Assembly: GCF_004362215.1 (NCBI RefSeq)
Contig: NZ_SNWR01000001.1
Location: forward strand, 3,164,001 to 3,228,000
From: Paractinoplanes brasiliensis
GTDB taxonomy: Bacteria > Actinomycetota > Actinomycetes > Mycobacteriales > Micromonosporaceae
Length of the DNA: 64,000 nucleotides
Direction: 5' to 3'
In this document: positions 1 to 7,713 of the stretch, in pieces
Numbering within the stretch: the first letter of the stretch is position 1
Layout of the letters: each line of letters opens with the position of its first letter
Made by a program: the position numbers and the translations under genes
The notes under the pieces: model-generated
The model's input: only the letters and a program-made list of their open reading frames with translations
Told to the model about the DNA's origin: nothing
The model's database searches: none

Positions 1-558
1 GAACACCGACTCGTCGGCCAGCAGGAAAATCCTCATCGATCCGAGCCGGTCGGCCAGGGCATCGTGACGGGCCTTGCGAGCCTCGACCACGGCCGCGATC
101 TTCTCGGGAGAGAGCTGGTCCTGCAACGAGCCGGTGAGCGCGTGACTGTAGTCCGGGTTCTGGAGCAGCCCGGGAATGTAGAAAACGGTGAAGTAGCGGA
201 TCTCGGATGCCTCGGCCTCGTATTCCACGAATCGGCGCAGAGGTTCCGTGAGGTTTTCCCGAAAACGCGGCTCGTCCCACCAGACCGCACGCCGTCGAAC
301 CCGCATGCGCGCGACCCGGGCATCGGCCAGAAGTGAGCCGATCACTTCTTTGTCCTGCACGCCGAGAAACGGCAGCAAACTTCGAAGATCATTGATCGAA
401 ATGGTGTTGTCACCGTTCTCGATCCTGATCACTTTGCTGTGTGACCACTCCATGGCCTCGGCGACCTGGGCCTGCGTCAGACCCGCCGCCTCGCGCGCCT
501 CGCGAATGGCGATGCGTACACGGAGGCGCGCGATCGTAGGCGAATCGCCTTCGGCCAT
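1..558 (-). CDS. XRE-family regulator with DUF5753-type C-terminus (3' end outside window)
   Basis: This is a DNA-binding transcriptional regulator whose 3' end lies beyond the left edge, so only the first 186 codons are seen. Residues about 17-70 form a helix-turn-helix of the XRE/Cro type, with the motif QAQVAEAMEWSHSKVIRIE. What follows (VWWDEPRFRENL, then YFTVFYIPGLLQNPDYS) matches the start of the DUF5753 domain found behind XRE helices in Streptomyces and Micromonosporaceae. The ATG at 558 is preceded by AAGGA four bases upstream, which supports the start. In actinobacteria such genes often sit beside a small DUF397 gene. None is visible here. Targets are unknown. Confidence 0.85.
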   Translation of the reverse strand, partial: MAEGDSPTIARLRVRIAIREAREAAGLTQAQVAEAMEWSHSKVIRIENGDNTISINDLRSLLPFLGVQDKEVIGSLLADARVARMRVRRRAVWWDEPRFRENLTEPLRRFVEYEAEASEIRYFTVFYIPGLLQNPDYSHALTGSLQDQLSPEKIAAVVEARKARHDALADRLGSMRIFLLADESVF

Positions 559-701
559 CGGTCCTTCATCGTTGAAGTAGGTGTCACTCGGCGGAAGAAG
601 CTGCTACCTCGCGGATTGCCAGTTGGCAGTCCGCGAGATCGCGGCACATCCTATTACGTCCTACCAGACGACCGACCGGGGGGTCAGGTGATTGTTGAAG
701 A

Positions 702-1154
702 TCAAGCAACGGCCAGGTCGAGACCTCTTTCGGGTGGCCGCGCGTTCTCGATGGCGCGCCGGAGAGCCCGCTTGACCTGGTTGAACTCACGCTCTTCGAA
801 GCTTGCGTACAGCACAACGTCGGATCCCCGATAGATCGCGTGGAGCTCCCAGCCACGACCGCCGCGTCGCAGCATCGAGGGAACAGCGCAGATCAGCGGG
901 ACCAACACGGCGAGCAACCCGATCGCGTACGCGGTGGGTGGCTCCAGCAGAGTCCACCCGGCCCCGACTGCGGCGACCGTGCCGGCGGCCACCATCAGAA
1001 CAGCCGTCGGAGAAGCGGGTGCGGAACTCGACCGCATCACTCCGACATTGCGTAGATCACGGACGGCGTAGCTCTTCAACGGCGTCCCACGCAGGATGAA
1101 CAGTTCGTCAGTCACCACGGCGCCCGGGCCGCGGTAGTAGATGCGTTTGCTCAT
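702..1154 (-). CDS. small two-helix membrane protein, DUF6232-like
   Basis: A 150-residue protein of unknown function. Residues 1-45 are soluble with a YRGPGAVVTDELFIL segment. Two hydrophobic stretches at about 50-70 and 73-93 should form a membrane hairpin. The C-terminal 50 residues are charged (SFEEREFNQVKRALRRAIE) and probably cytoplasmic. This layout resembles the DUF6232 proteins of Actinobacteria, which I assign by general pattern only. The ATG at 1154 has a strong GGGAGGAG site six bases upstream. It lies on the same strand as the XRE gene, 143 bases ahead of it, and could be cotranscribed. Confidence 0.7.
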   Translation of the reverse strand: MSKRIYYRGPGAVVTDELFILRGTPLKSYAVRDLRNVGVMRSSSAPASPTAVLMVAAGTVAAVGAGWTLLEPPTAYAIGLLAVLVPLICAVPSMLRRGGRGWELHAIYRGSDVVLYASFEEREFNQVKRALRRAIENARPPERGLDLAVA

Positions 1155-1274
1155 GACGCGCTCCTCCCCCTCGGCTGGTTGCGGGAAAGAGGTCGCCCGG
1201 TCCGTAACGGCGCCCGGCTGCTGCCAGGTGTTGCCGCGCTGGACCTCCCGAACCTGCCCTGTTACTGACCGTCA

Positions 1275-1329
1275 GTACAGCACGCCTGTCCGCAGTCCGC
1301 CATCTACCAAACTGCTATGTAGCAGATTG
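1275..1329. repeat. composite repeat, copy 1
   Basis: Block A is GTACAGCACGCCT (1275-1287), then a 20-bp spacer, then block B at 1308-1329, which contains the dyad CTGCTA-TG-TAGCAG (1312-1325). A second dyad, TACTGAC-C-GTCAGTA, covers 1263-1277 just upstream and overlaps block A. Compared with copy 2, block A matches 12 of 13, block B 19 of 22 and the spacer 8 of 20. Conserved blocks at fixed spacing around a free spacer suggest protein-binding sites rather than a transposon end. Confidence 0.75.
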
Positions 1330-1479
1330 AGCACAAGCACCTTGTTCCGGCCCTGCCGTCGGCGCTCGGCGAGTTTGGGAACCGGCACATCGCGCACGAA
1401 CGGGTGTACTCCAGCTGCTGGCCTCTTGTGGGGAGCACGGAGCAGCGCCACGATGACGGCGTTCCCCGTAGAGACAAAG

Positions 1480-1507
1480 ACGGCACCCGGTTGCCGCCGG
1501 GTGCCGT
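1480..1507. terminator. perfect 11-bp GC-rich stem-loop
   Basis: ACGGCACCCGG (1480-1490) pairs perfectly with CCGGGTGCCGT (1497-1507) across a 6-base loop. There is no T-tract. It sits midway between the two composite repeats. It could terminate transcription coming from either repeat, or belong to an uncharacterised small RNA. Confidence 0.55.
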
Positions 1508-1554
1508 TGCTTACCGTCTCCCCTCGGAACTCCGCCCTTGCTGCTCTACTTGTA

Positions 1555-1609
1555 GTACAGCATGCCTCCAGGCTCTCCGCTACGCGTCAAACTGCCATGT
1601 TGCAGACTG
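1555..1609. repeat. composite repeat, copy 2
   Basis: Block A is GTACAGCATGCCT (1555-1567) and block B covers 1588-1609 with the imperfect dyad CTGCCA-TG-TTGCAG. The spacer is again exactly 20 bp and the offset from copy 1 is exactly 280 bp. It ends about 140 bp upstream of the DUF2231 gene. Confidence 0.75.
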
Positions 1610-1748
1610 CGTCTAAGCTGAGTGAGCTATGAGTATCGTGCGCCACTTGACCGCCTTGCGGCGTTTCATCGAAGAACCGACCGGGTAGCCCACCGTCGGA
1701 TGCCAACCTCGAACTTGTGAATCCGCAGGTAGAAGGGCGATAACCCGC

Positions 1749-2207
1749 ATGGAGAGCCGACTTGTGATCGCGGGTCAGGCGGTGCAGCCGATCCTGGTGA
1801 TGTTCCCCCTGGGCCTGTTCGCGATAGCCGTCATTTTCGACGTGGCCAATCTTCTCGGCGCACCAGCCATTGTCGGATCCCTGGCCTACTGGAACATCGT
1901 CGCCGGGCTGGTGGCCGGCGTGGCCGCCACCATCGCCGGCGCGGTCGACCTGGCGTTCGTCCGCCGCCCCGACGCGAGGCGCATCGGCGTCCTCCGCGTC
2001 CTGCTCAACATGGGTGTGCTCTTCCTGTTCGCCGTGATCCTCATGGTCCGCGTCGGCGACCCCGACCGGCAGGCCGGCGTCGGCCTCTTCCTCCTCGAAC
2101 TGCTGGCCCTCGCGATCAGCGGATTCGGCGCGTGGTTCTCGGGCGAACTGGCCAACGGACGCACCCCGGCGTTTGCCCGCGCCGCTGTCGGGAATCGCGG
2201 CTACTAG
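1749..2207 (+). CDS. DUF2231 four-helix membrane protein
   Basis: A 152-residue integral membrane protein. It has four hydrophobic helices at about 16-36, 49-68, 84-101 and 113-132, joined by short loops such as DLAFVRRPDARR and VRVGDPDRQ. This is the layout of the DUF2231 family, whose members are sometimes linked to haem or electron-transfer proteins. No cofactor-binding motif allows a role to be assigned here. It precedes the DJ-1/PfpI-like gene by 93 bases on the same strand, so the two may form a small stress operon. Confidence 0.8.
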   Translation: MESRLVIAGQAVQPILVMFPLGLFAIAVIFDVANLLGAPAIVGSLAYWNIVAGLVAGVAATIAGAVDLAFVRRPDARRIGVLRVLLNMGVLFLFAVILMVRVGDPDRQAGVGLFLLELLALAISGFGAWFSGELANGRTPAFARAAVGNRGY

Positions 2208-2300
2208 GGCGTTCCGGCGCCCGCTTCGCCAGGGCGCCCCGGCGCTCCGGTTCCACAGGGCGCTCCGGCGCTCCGATCCCCAGCAGAGAGGGCGCCTCAC

Positions 2301-2843
2301 ATGACCACCTCGATAGACGGCAAGCGCGTCGCCTTCCTGGCCGCCGACGGCGTGGAAGAGGTCGAATACACCGAGCCGCGCAAGGCGGTCGAGTCGGCGG
2401 GCGGCACAGCCGAACTCGTCTCGATCAACGACGACGAGATCCAGGCCGTCAACCACATGGACCCGGCCGGGAAGCACCAGGTCGAAAAGCCCGTCAAGGA
2501 CGCGAGCGTGTCCGACTACGACGCCCTCGTCCTCCCCGGCGGCGTCGCCAACCCCGATTTCCTCCGTACGAATCCCGACGCGGTCGCCTTTGTGCGGGAG
2601 TTCCTGGCCTCCGGCAAGACCGTGGCCGCCATCTGTCACGCCCCCTGGACCCTCATCGAGGCCGGAGCGGTCGCCGGTCGCACCCTGACCAGCTGGCCCA
2701 GCCTCCGCACGGACCTGACCAACGCCGGCGCCACCTGGGTCGACGAACAGGTCCACACCGACGGCAACCTCATCACCAGCCGCAAGCCCGACGACCTGCC
2801 CGCCTTCTGCGCCGAGCTGGTAACCACCCTCGGCAAGGCCTGA
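2301..2843 (+). CDS. DJ-1/PfpI-family protein (YhbO/PfpI type)
   Basis: A cytoplasmic 180-residue protein of the DJ-1/PfpI superfamily (general stress protein 18/YhbO/PfpI type). The nucleophile elbow is AICHAPW (Cys at about 114, with His next to it). The acidic partner lies in GVEEVEY near residue 18, and DYDALVLPGG precedes the elbow as usual. Family members have been described as proteases, deglycases or glyoxalases; which applies is disputed and cannot be read from the sequence. The ATG follows an AGAGGG site. A terminator lies immediately downstream. Confidence 0.88.
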   Translation: MTTSIDGKRVAFLAADGVEEVEYTEPRKAVESAGGTAELVSINDDEIQAVNHMDPAGKHQVEKPVKDASVSDYDALVLPGGVANPDFLRTNPDAVAFVREFLASGKTVAAICHAPWTLIEAGAVAGRTLTSWPSLRTDLTNAGATWVDEQVHTDGNLITSRKPDDLPAFCAELVTTLGKA

Positions 2844-2853
2844 CCCCTCCCAC

Positions 2854-2889
2854 GCCGAAAGCCCAGGTCCTACGGGCCTGGGCTTTGGC
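2854..2889 (+). terminator. rho-independent-type terminator
   Basis: AAAGCCCAGG (2858-2867) pairs with CCTGGGCTTT (2877-2886) over a 9-base loop. An outer GCC/GGC pair extends the stem past a bulge. It is 11 bases after the DJ-1/PfpI stop, and the 3' arm ends in TTT. Confidence 0.8.
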
Positions 2890-3019
2890 ACGTCCGTTCG
2901 TCACCACGGGGGCGCGTGGGTCGGCCGCAACTTGGGTCGCTACGAGTCCGCCCGCCGGCCGCGCAAGGGTGGCGGCCACGATGGGACATCCGCCCCGCTG
3001 ACGTCGCCCGGTCAGGGCT

Positions 3020-4213
3020 TCAGCCGCGCCAGAGGTTCAGCATCATGGCTTCCACGGCGATCTCGGGTTTGACGTTCTCGTCGATCGCCTGGCGGCAGGC
3101 AAGCACGGCTTCCAGGCGGCGCAAAGTGCTCTCGGCGGACCACTTGCCCGCCGCGGCCTCGGACTGCGCCGCGATGTCGGTGTGCACGACGCCGACTGGG
3201 GCGCGCAGATTGGTGACCAGGACGTCGCGGTAGAAACCCGCCAGGTCGACCAGCGCGCGGTCGAGCGCGTCGCGTTTCGAACGGGTGGCCCGCGATTTCT
3301 GCCGGCGTTCGAGATCTTTCAGTTGGCCGGCCGCGCCACGCATCGCGCCGGCTGCGCCCCGGCCTGTGCCGCCCGCGCCAAGCGCCTGCTCGAGGGCGGC
3401 GCGCTCGGACGCGTCGGTCTCGACCAATTGTTCGGCCGCCTCGGCCTCGGCCGCCTTGATCAGCGCGCCGGCCGCCTCGAAGCAGGCGCCGACCCCGGTC
3501 AGCCGGCGCGGTACCGAGAGCACGGCATCGCGCCGCCCGCGGGCCTCGGTGTCGTTGGCCAGGCGTTTCGCCCGCCCAACGTGACCCTGAGCAGCGGCCG
3601 CCGCCCACGCCGCGACGTCGGCCGCGATGTGGTCACGGCGCACGAGAACCTCGGCCACCGCGTCGGCCGGCGGCTGGCGCAGCGCCACCACCCGGCAGCG
3701 CGAACGGATCGTCACCGAGATGTCGTCGGGATGGGTGGACGGCGTGCACAGCAGGAACACCGTGCGCGGCGGCGGCTCCTCGATCGCCTTGAGCAGCGCG
3801 TTTCCCGCCTGTTCGGTGAGGCGGTCGGCGTCCTCGATCACCACGACCTGCCACCGGCCGCCCGAGGGCGCGCTGGCCGCCCGCAGCACGAGCGCACGCA
3901 TCTCGTTGACGCCGATCGACAGGCCCTCGGGCACCACGAAACGTACGTCGGCGTGGGTCCTGCCGAGGGTGGTGTGGCAGCCGTGGCACTCGCCGCACCC
4001 GACACCGCCCCGTTCGCACTCGAGCGCCGCCGCGAAGGCCCGCGCGGCCACCGACCGCCCGCTGCCCGGCGGACCCGTGAAGATCCAGGCGTGGGTCATC
4101 GCGCCGGCGGCAACCTGCTCGCCGGTGACGACTCGAGCCGCGGCCGCCGCCGCCTGTCGCAGCGTGGCGACGGGCTCGTCCTGGCCCACCAGATCGGCGA
4201 AGACGTCACTCAC
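3020..4213 (-). CDS. holB: DNA polymerase III subunit delta'
   Basis: Clamp-loader subunit that helps load the sliding clamp in replication. The AAA+ domain has a P-loop-like GPPGSGRS (residues 47-54) in which the usual lysine is arginine, so ATP hydrolysis is doubtful, as is common for delta'. Four cysteines at 66, 73, 76 and 79 form the zinc module. VVVIEDADRLTEQAGNALLK (Walker B and following) and SRCRVVALRQP complete the fold. I prefer the GTG at 4213 (VSDVFADLVGQ), which matches the family N-terminus; an upstream in-frame start at 4243 would add ten residues. The C-terminal collar domain is Ala/Arg-rich. In many actinobacteria holB is next to tmk. Here tmk lies 7.6 kb away with ricT, a tRNA and other genes between. 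Confidence 0.92.
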   Translation of the reverse strand: MSDVFADLVGQDEPVATLRQAAAAAARVVTGEQVAAGAMTHAWIFTGPPGSGRSVAARAFAAALECERGGVGCGECHGCHTTLGRTHADVRFVVPEGLSIGVNEMRALVLRAASAPSGGRWQVVVIEDADRLTEQAGNALLKAIEEPPPRTVFLLCTPSTHPDDISVTIRSRCRVVALRQPPADAVAEVLVRRDHIAADVAAWAAAAAQGHVGRAKRLANDTEARGRRDAVLSVPRRLTGVGACFEAAGALIKAAEAEAAEQLVETDASERAALEQALGAGGTGRGAAGAMRGAAGQLKDLERRQKSRATRSKRDALDRALVDLAGFYRDVLVTNLRAPVGVVHTDIAAQSEAAAGKWSAESTLRRLEAVLACRQAIDENVKPEIAVEAMMLNLWRG

Positions 4214-4254
4214 GGCACCGATGGTATTGCCCGCCACCGACAAAACCGCATCCG

Positions 4255-4282
4255 TTGTCCACCGGACCGGCAGTTATCCACA
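4255..4282. promoter_or_regulatory. pair of DnaA-box-like sites
   Basis: TTATCCACA (4274-4282) is a perfect DnaA-box 9-mer. TTGTCCACC (4255-4263) matches the actinobacterial box TTGTCCACA at 8 of 9. Their starts are 19 bp apart and they face the same way. They lie between the divergent holB and YbaB-like genes. Confidence 0.5.
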
Positions 4283-4376
4283 GTGGAAAACCTGGCGTAG
4301 CGAAGGCGTCACCCTTCCGGGTACGTTCTGATCCCGGTGAGCGACGAAGAGTTGACACACGGTTAGGAGCCTCGGT

Positions 4377-4703
4377 ATGGCGCGTGAGATCGACGAGGCG
4401 TGGATCAGCGAAGCCATCGACAGGCACCGACGCGTTGAGCAGCTGCGCGGCGACTACGAACGAGCGGTCGAGTCACACAAGGTCTCGGTCCACTCGCCCG
4501 ACGACTCGATCGAGGTCACAGTGACCGCATCCGGCCAGATAACGGACATCCAGATACACGGCGGCCTGCAGCATCGCCAGGCTGCCGAGTTCTCGCGGGA
4601 ACTGCAGGCCACGGTGGCCAACGCCGCCGAGGCCGCCCGCTGGGCCCGCGACAAGCTGCACGACGAGATCTTCGGCAAGCTCCGCTCGCTGGGGGAGGCC
4701 TGA
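4377..4703 (+). CDS. YbaB/EbfC-fold protein (EspL-like context)
   Basis: A 108-residue protein with the YbaB/EbfC pattern: an N-terminal helix, a central beta pair (SIEVTVTASGQITDIQIHGG) and a long C-terminal helix. YbaB proteins are small dimeric nucleoid-associated proteins. In mycobacterial ESX-1 loci a YbaB-fold protein (EspL) serves secretion, which fits the two helical neighbours here. It starts a tight three-gene run: the next gene begins two bases after its stop. The ATG follows TAGGAG. DNA-binding versus secretion-chaperone function cannot be decided from sequence. Confidence 0.75.
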   Translation: MAREIDEAWISEAIDRHRRVEQLRGDYERAVESHKVSVHSPDDSIEVTVTASGQITDIQIHGGLQHRQAAEFSRELQATVANAAEAARWARDKLHDEIFGKLRSLGEA

Positions 4704-4704
4704 G

Positions 4705-5106
4705 ATGGACACGTTGGCCGAGAGCCTCGACCAGGCCGCCGACTCGTTGACCGCACTGTCCCGCGAGGTTCCGGGGCTCGCAGCGGCCTCCAGCGCGTTC
4801 GCAGCGCCGCCGGTCGGCGCCGGGGTATCGGCCGTTCCGCCCGACGGCCGTGCCCTCGGAACCGAGACGGGCGTGACGAATGCCGGCCGGGGCACCCGCT
4901 GGGACGCCGGCGAGGGTTTGGGCCTTCCCGGGCGAGTGAGCCGGTCCCTCCAGGATCGTTGGGCGGCGGCGCTCGAAGCCCGAACACACGAGGCAGCCGC
5001 GGCAGCCGCGCGCTTGACCACCCTGGCCGACTCGGTGCGCACGACCCGGCAGGCGTACACCGAGACCGACGAGGCGGTCCGGCGCCGCTTCACCCGGGAG
5101 ACGTGA
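4705..5106 (+). CDS. EspC-like helical protein, probable type VII substrate
   Basis: A 133-residue protein with an Ala-rich helical N-terminus (residues 1-35), a flexible Gly/Pro-rich middle (about 36-75) and a C-terminal helical region with the pattern TRQAYTETDEAVRRRF at 117-132. That C-terminus resembles the helical hairpins of EspC/DUF2580 proteins exported by type VII systems. No signal peptide is present. It sits between the YbaB-like and WXG-like genes and its TGA overlaps the next ATG (ATGATGA-type junction), implying translational coupling. Family assignment is tentative. Confidence 0.6.
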   Translation: MDTLAESLDQAADSLTALSREVPGLAAASSAFAAPPVGAGVSAVPPDGRALGTETGVTNAGRGTRWDAGEGLGLPGRVSRSLQDRWAAALEARTHEAAAAAARLTTLADSVRTTRQAYTETDEAVRRRFTRET

Positions 5107-5717
5107 TGGACCGGCTCGATCAGGTGCTCGATTCCGCCACGCCCCTGCTGCGCCGGGCGGAGGACGTCCTCGAGCTGACCGGTGCGCCGCCCGGCCACCC
5201 GGTCTGGGACCACCTTCGACACGTACGCCTGATGCCCGCCGACGCCGTCCGAGCGGTGGCCGGGTTGCGCCCCGCTGCCATGTCCGAGGCCGAGCCCGAA
5301 CTCCGAGCCGATGCCCGGGTGTGCGTCGAGGCGGCCGCCGCGCTGCCCCCGCCCGGCGAGTGGGAAGGTGAGGCCGCCGACGCCTACGACGATCAGCGCC
5401 GCCGCGCCGCCGCGCATCTCGCGGGCGGCGACGACAGTCTGGACGAGCGCTTCGAGGCGACCGCCGACCTGGCCGCGGCCCTGCACCAGTGGATGACCCG
5501 CACGCGTGACAACCTGGCCGCCGCGCTGACGGAGGTTCTGACCTCGGCCGAGGCGTTCACGCTGACCGCGTCCGCGAGCTTCCCGCCGACGTCGGCCGAG
5601 ACCGAGGCCGCGGCAAACCTGTCGTCCCACGTCCTGCGAACGATCGCCGACGACTACGCCGAAGCCGAAGACCTGCTGGAGGGCTCGCGACACCTGGCCG
5701 ACCCGATCCCGCTCTGA
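5106..5717 (+). CDS. extended WXG-type helical protein
   Basis: A 203-residue, almost entirely helical protein. Residues 84-97 read GEWEGEAADAYDDQ, giving a W86-x-G88 turn between two helices as in WXG100 proteins. An extra 80-residue N-terminal region and a 45-residue C-terminal tail make it longer than classic WXG100 members. It overlaps the EspC-like stop by one base and closes the trio. No LXG toxin domain is visible. Likely a secreted substrate or partner of a type VII machine encoded elsewhere; this is inference from the motif and the neighbours. Confidence 0.65.
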   Translation: MDRLDQVLDSATPLLRRAEDVLELTGAPPGHPVWDHLRHVRLMPADAVRAVAGLRPAAMSEAEPELRADARVCVEAAAALPPPGEWEGEAADAYDDQRRRAAAHLAGGDDSLDERFEATADLAAALHQWMTRTRDNLAAALTEVLTSAEAFTLTASASFPPTSAETEAAANLSSHVLRTIADDYAEAEDLLEGSRHLADPIPL

Positions 5718-5752
5718 CCCGGGCCACCCGAAAGAGGCGGCACAGCATGAAC

Positions 5753-5799
5753 GCGGCGCCGCATTCGGACAACCGGAAAGACCCCGAATGCGACGCCGC
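5753..5799 (+). terminator. 16-bp stem-loop after the WXG-type trio
   Basis: The arm at 5753-5768 (GCGGCGCCGCATTCGG) pairs with 5784-5799 at 15 of 16 positions across a 15-base loop, 36 bases after the last stop. There is no T-tract, as is usual for GC-rich actinobacterial terminators. Confidence 0.7.
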
Positions 5800-6021
5800 G
5801 TCCTCCTGCACCCCCCGCAGGCGTAGAAACCACTCAACGCTACTTATCGATGGATGTCTCGGGACGGGGGAGGCTTCCGGCCGCTCGGTGGAGCAGGTAG
5901 GGACAACCGTCGGGTCGTCCTCATCCATCAGGAGATCGACATGTCTCCATCCGGCCGACGCGGTTCCGGTAACTGCTCGCCGCACTCCGATTACCGATGC
6001 CGCGCAGTCTGCCGCAGGCAT

Positions 6022-6056
6022 GGGCGGCCTCCCGGTTCGGAACCGGAAGACCGCCC
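6022..6056 (-). terminator. strand-specific terminator for the LPVTG gene
   Basis: Read on the minus strand this is a 16-bp stem with only a 3-base loop, and its two non-Watson-Crick positions become G-U pairs. Read on the plus strand the same positions are A-C mismatches. It therefore favours the minus transcript, ending the LPVTG gene 8 bases after its stop codon. Confidence 0.75.
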
Positions 6057-6063
6057 ACGGTGA

Positions 6064-7713
6064 TCACGAGTGGGAGCGTCGGCGGCGCAGGCTCAGCAGC
6101 ACGACAGCAACACCGGCCAGCAGCAGCCCACCGCCGGTCATGGCGACCCGGTCGAGCCTCGGCCCCGTCACGGGCAGACCGCCACCGCCTGCGCCACCCG
6201 AGGGAACCTCAGCAGCCCCGGGTGAGATCGCGGCAGCCTCCAGGACACCGAGCGACATGCTCAGCGAGACCCCGGCCTTGCCGTACCCGTCGTGGCCGCG
6301 CCTCTTCGAGCCGGACACCTGCGACAGCGCGACCTTGATCGAGTCGGCCCGGGCCGCGATCGCCTGGCCCTTGACCGCGTGCCGCACGTCGCCGAGCGAG
6401 ACACGCACCCGCATCCCCTTGGCAGGCAGGGTGGCCGACTCGGGTTCCGCACCGGCGATCGGCGGCAGCCCGGGAATACGGGGCACCGGCAGCGCACCCG
6501 CCTGGCCCAGCCCGCCGAGCTCGGTCAACGGCGCCGCCTCCATCGCGCGCTGGTTCGGGGTCAGCGCGAAATCGACGTGCTCGCCCGCGGCCTGCAGGCG
6601 CTTGGTCGGCAGCCCGTCCCCCGAGACCTCGACGATCGCCGGACGGTAGTTGACCTTGCCGCCGGCCGTGGCGGACATGGCGGCCTCCAGCGTGGGCGCA
6701 CGCAGAACCCGTACCGTGACCTTGCCGCCCGCCAATTCGATGCGGCCCACGGTGATCGTCGACCGGGCCACCGTACGGACCTGATCGTTGTGGTGTTCGA
6801 CACCCGTCGTGCCGGCACTCGTCACCGTGCCCGGGACCCGGACCAGCGCACCACGGCCGCTGCCGAGCAGGCTCAGGCTCGTGAGGGCGGCGCCGGCACG
6901 ACCCGTCTCGCCGGCGACGCGTCCGCACGCCATGCCCTCGTCCCACTGTGCGTGCGTGGTCAGCCGGCCGTCCCCGAAGCGCAGCGGGCCGGCCTTCGAC
7001 GCCGGGGTCGAGCGCTTGGCGCCGGTCTTGCTGGTCGGCGGCGCCTGCTGCACCAGCGGCTTGGCAAGCGCCGGGTTGCCGGAACGGCCGTCGAGCAGCC
7101 GGGCGTACGCGGCCGACGCGACACGAGCGGGTGCGATCATCGCCGTGCGGGCCTCGCCGACCCCGATCTCGGAGAGCGCCGCACTTCTCGCGCGCTTGTC
7201 GGTTACCCGGCCGCCGTCATCCCGCGCATCGTCGGCGCCCTGCCCCTCTTCAGCCGGCTCTCCGCCGCCGGCGCCCCCGGTCAACCCGCCGGCCATCTGA
7301 CCGCCCTGGTCGGCCAGGTCACGCACCGGGCCGCCCTTGGGCGGCGGCAGCTCGTCGTCGACCCCACCGGTCTTGTTCTTCGGCTTCGGCGCCACCCCGA
7401 GGTACCCCAGCACCCCCATCCCGGTCATGCCGATCGCCTCGCTGGGCGTGTCGCTGTCCTCGGGGTTCGGGATGACCGACTCCGCGCCGCCGCTCAGCAC
7501 CTGCCCCGGGTCCTCGGCCTTCTCCTGGCCGCGGGGGGCCGGCGCGTTCACTTCGAGCTTTTTGATCCGCAGGATCTCGGCGCCGGACTGCGCGGCGAAG
7601 TTCTCAGCCCGCTCGCAGGGCGTGGGCGCCGCGAGTGCGGGCTGCGGTGCGGTGATGGCGCCGGCAAAACCGAGCGCGACGACACTTGCGGCCAGCGACC
7701 TGGCGGGCGTCAT
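6064..7713 (-). CDS. LPXTG (LPVTG) cell-wall-anchored surface protein
   Basis: A 549-residue exported protein. Residues 1-28 form a signal peptide (MTPARSLAASVVALGFAG, ending near ALAA). The C-terminus carries the sortase signal LPVTG about 37 residues from the end, then a hydrophobic helix and RRRRS. The body is Ala/Gly/Pro-rich with a charged disordered middle (about residues 60-180) and a beta-rich second half. It holds no domain I recognise. The ATG at 7713 has GGAGG eight bases upstream, so longer versions of the frame are discarded. No sortase gene is in the window. It is convergent with the WXG-type trio and divergent from ricT. Confidence 0.85.
   Translation of the reverse strand: MTPARSLAASVVALGFAGAITAPQPALAAPTPCERAENFAAQSGAEILRIKKLEVNAPAPRGQEKAEDPGQVLSGGAESVIPNPEDSDTPSEAIGMTGMGVLGYLGVAPKPKNKTGGVDDELPPPKGGPVRDLADQGGQMAGGLTGGAGGGEPAEEGQGADDARDDGGRVTDKRARSAALSEIGVGEARTAMIAPARVASAAYARLLDGRSGNPALAKPLVQQAPPTSKTGAKRSTPASKAGPLRFGDGRLTTHAQWDEGMACGRVAGETGRAGAALTSLSLLGSGRGALVRVPGTVTSAGTTGVEHHNDQVRTVARSTITVGRIELAGGKVTVRVLRAPTLEAAMSATAGGKVNYRPAIVEVSGDGLPTKRLQAAGEHVDFALTPNQRAMEAAPLTELGGLGQAGALPVPRIPGLPPIAGAEPESATLPAKGMRVRVSLGDVRHAVKGQAIAARADSIKVALSQVSGSKRRGHDGYGKAGVSLSMSLGVLEAAAISPGAAEVPSGGAGGGGLPVTGPRLDRVAMTGGGLLLAGVAVVLLSLRRRRSHS

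Larger units (their letters stand above)
1155..1748. other. 594-bp non-coding stretch with a two-copy composite repeat and a hairpin
   Basis: I find no convincing gene here. The stretch holds two copies of a two-block repeat exactly 280 bp apart (1275-1329 and 1555-1609), a strong stem-loop between them (1480-1507), and the divergent promoter space of the flanking genes. A minus-strand reading frame runs from the hairpin to a stop at 1272-1274 but has no start or ribosome site, so I do not call it. Confidence 0.6.
5718..6063. other. 346-bp gap between convergent units
   Basis: No gene is supported here. It holds two back-to-back stem-loops, one for each converging transcript (5753-5799 and 6022-6056). 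The 220 bases between them show no further structure that I can see. Confidence 0.6.

Noticed and set aside
1272..1480. Minus-strand frame (about 68 codons) between the two composite repeats
   Set aside because: It has no start codon or ribosome site, begins in a hairpin and ends in a repeat. A faint likeness to deazaflavin-oxidoreductase N-termini was too weak to use.
1587..2891. 434-codon minus-strand frame over the DUF2231 and DJ-1/PfpI genes
   Set aside because: It is antisense to two recognised genes and crosses both the terminator and repeat copy 2; the composition is Gly/Asp/Val low complexity.
4352..4357. TTGACA as a -35 box for the YbaB-like gene
   Set aside because: The matching -10 box would fall inside the start codon region, so it cannot serve that gene as annotated.
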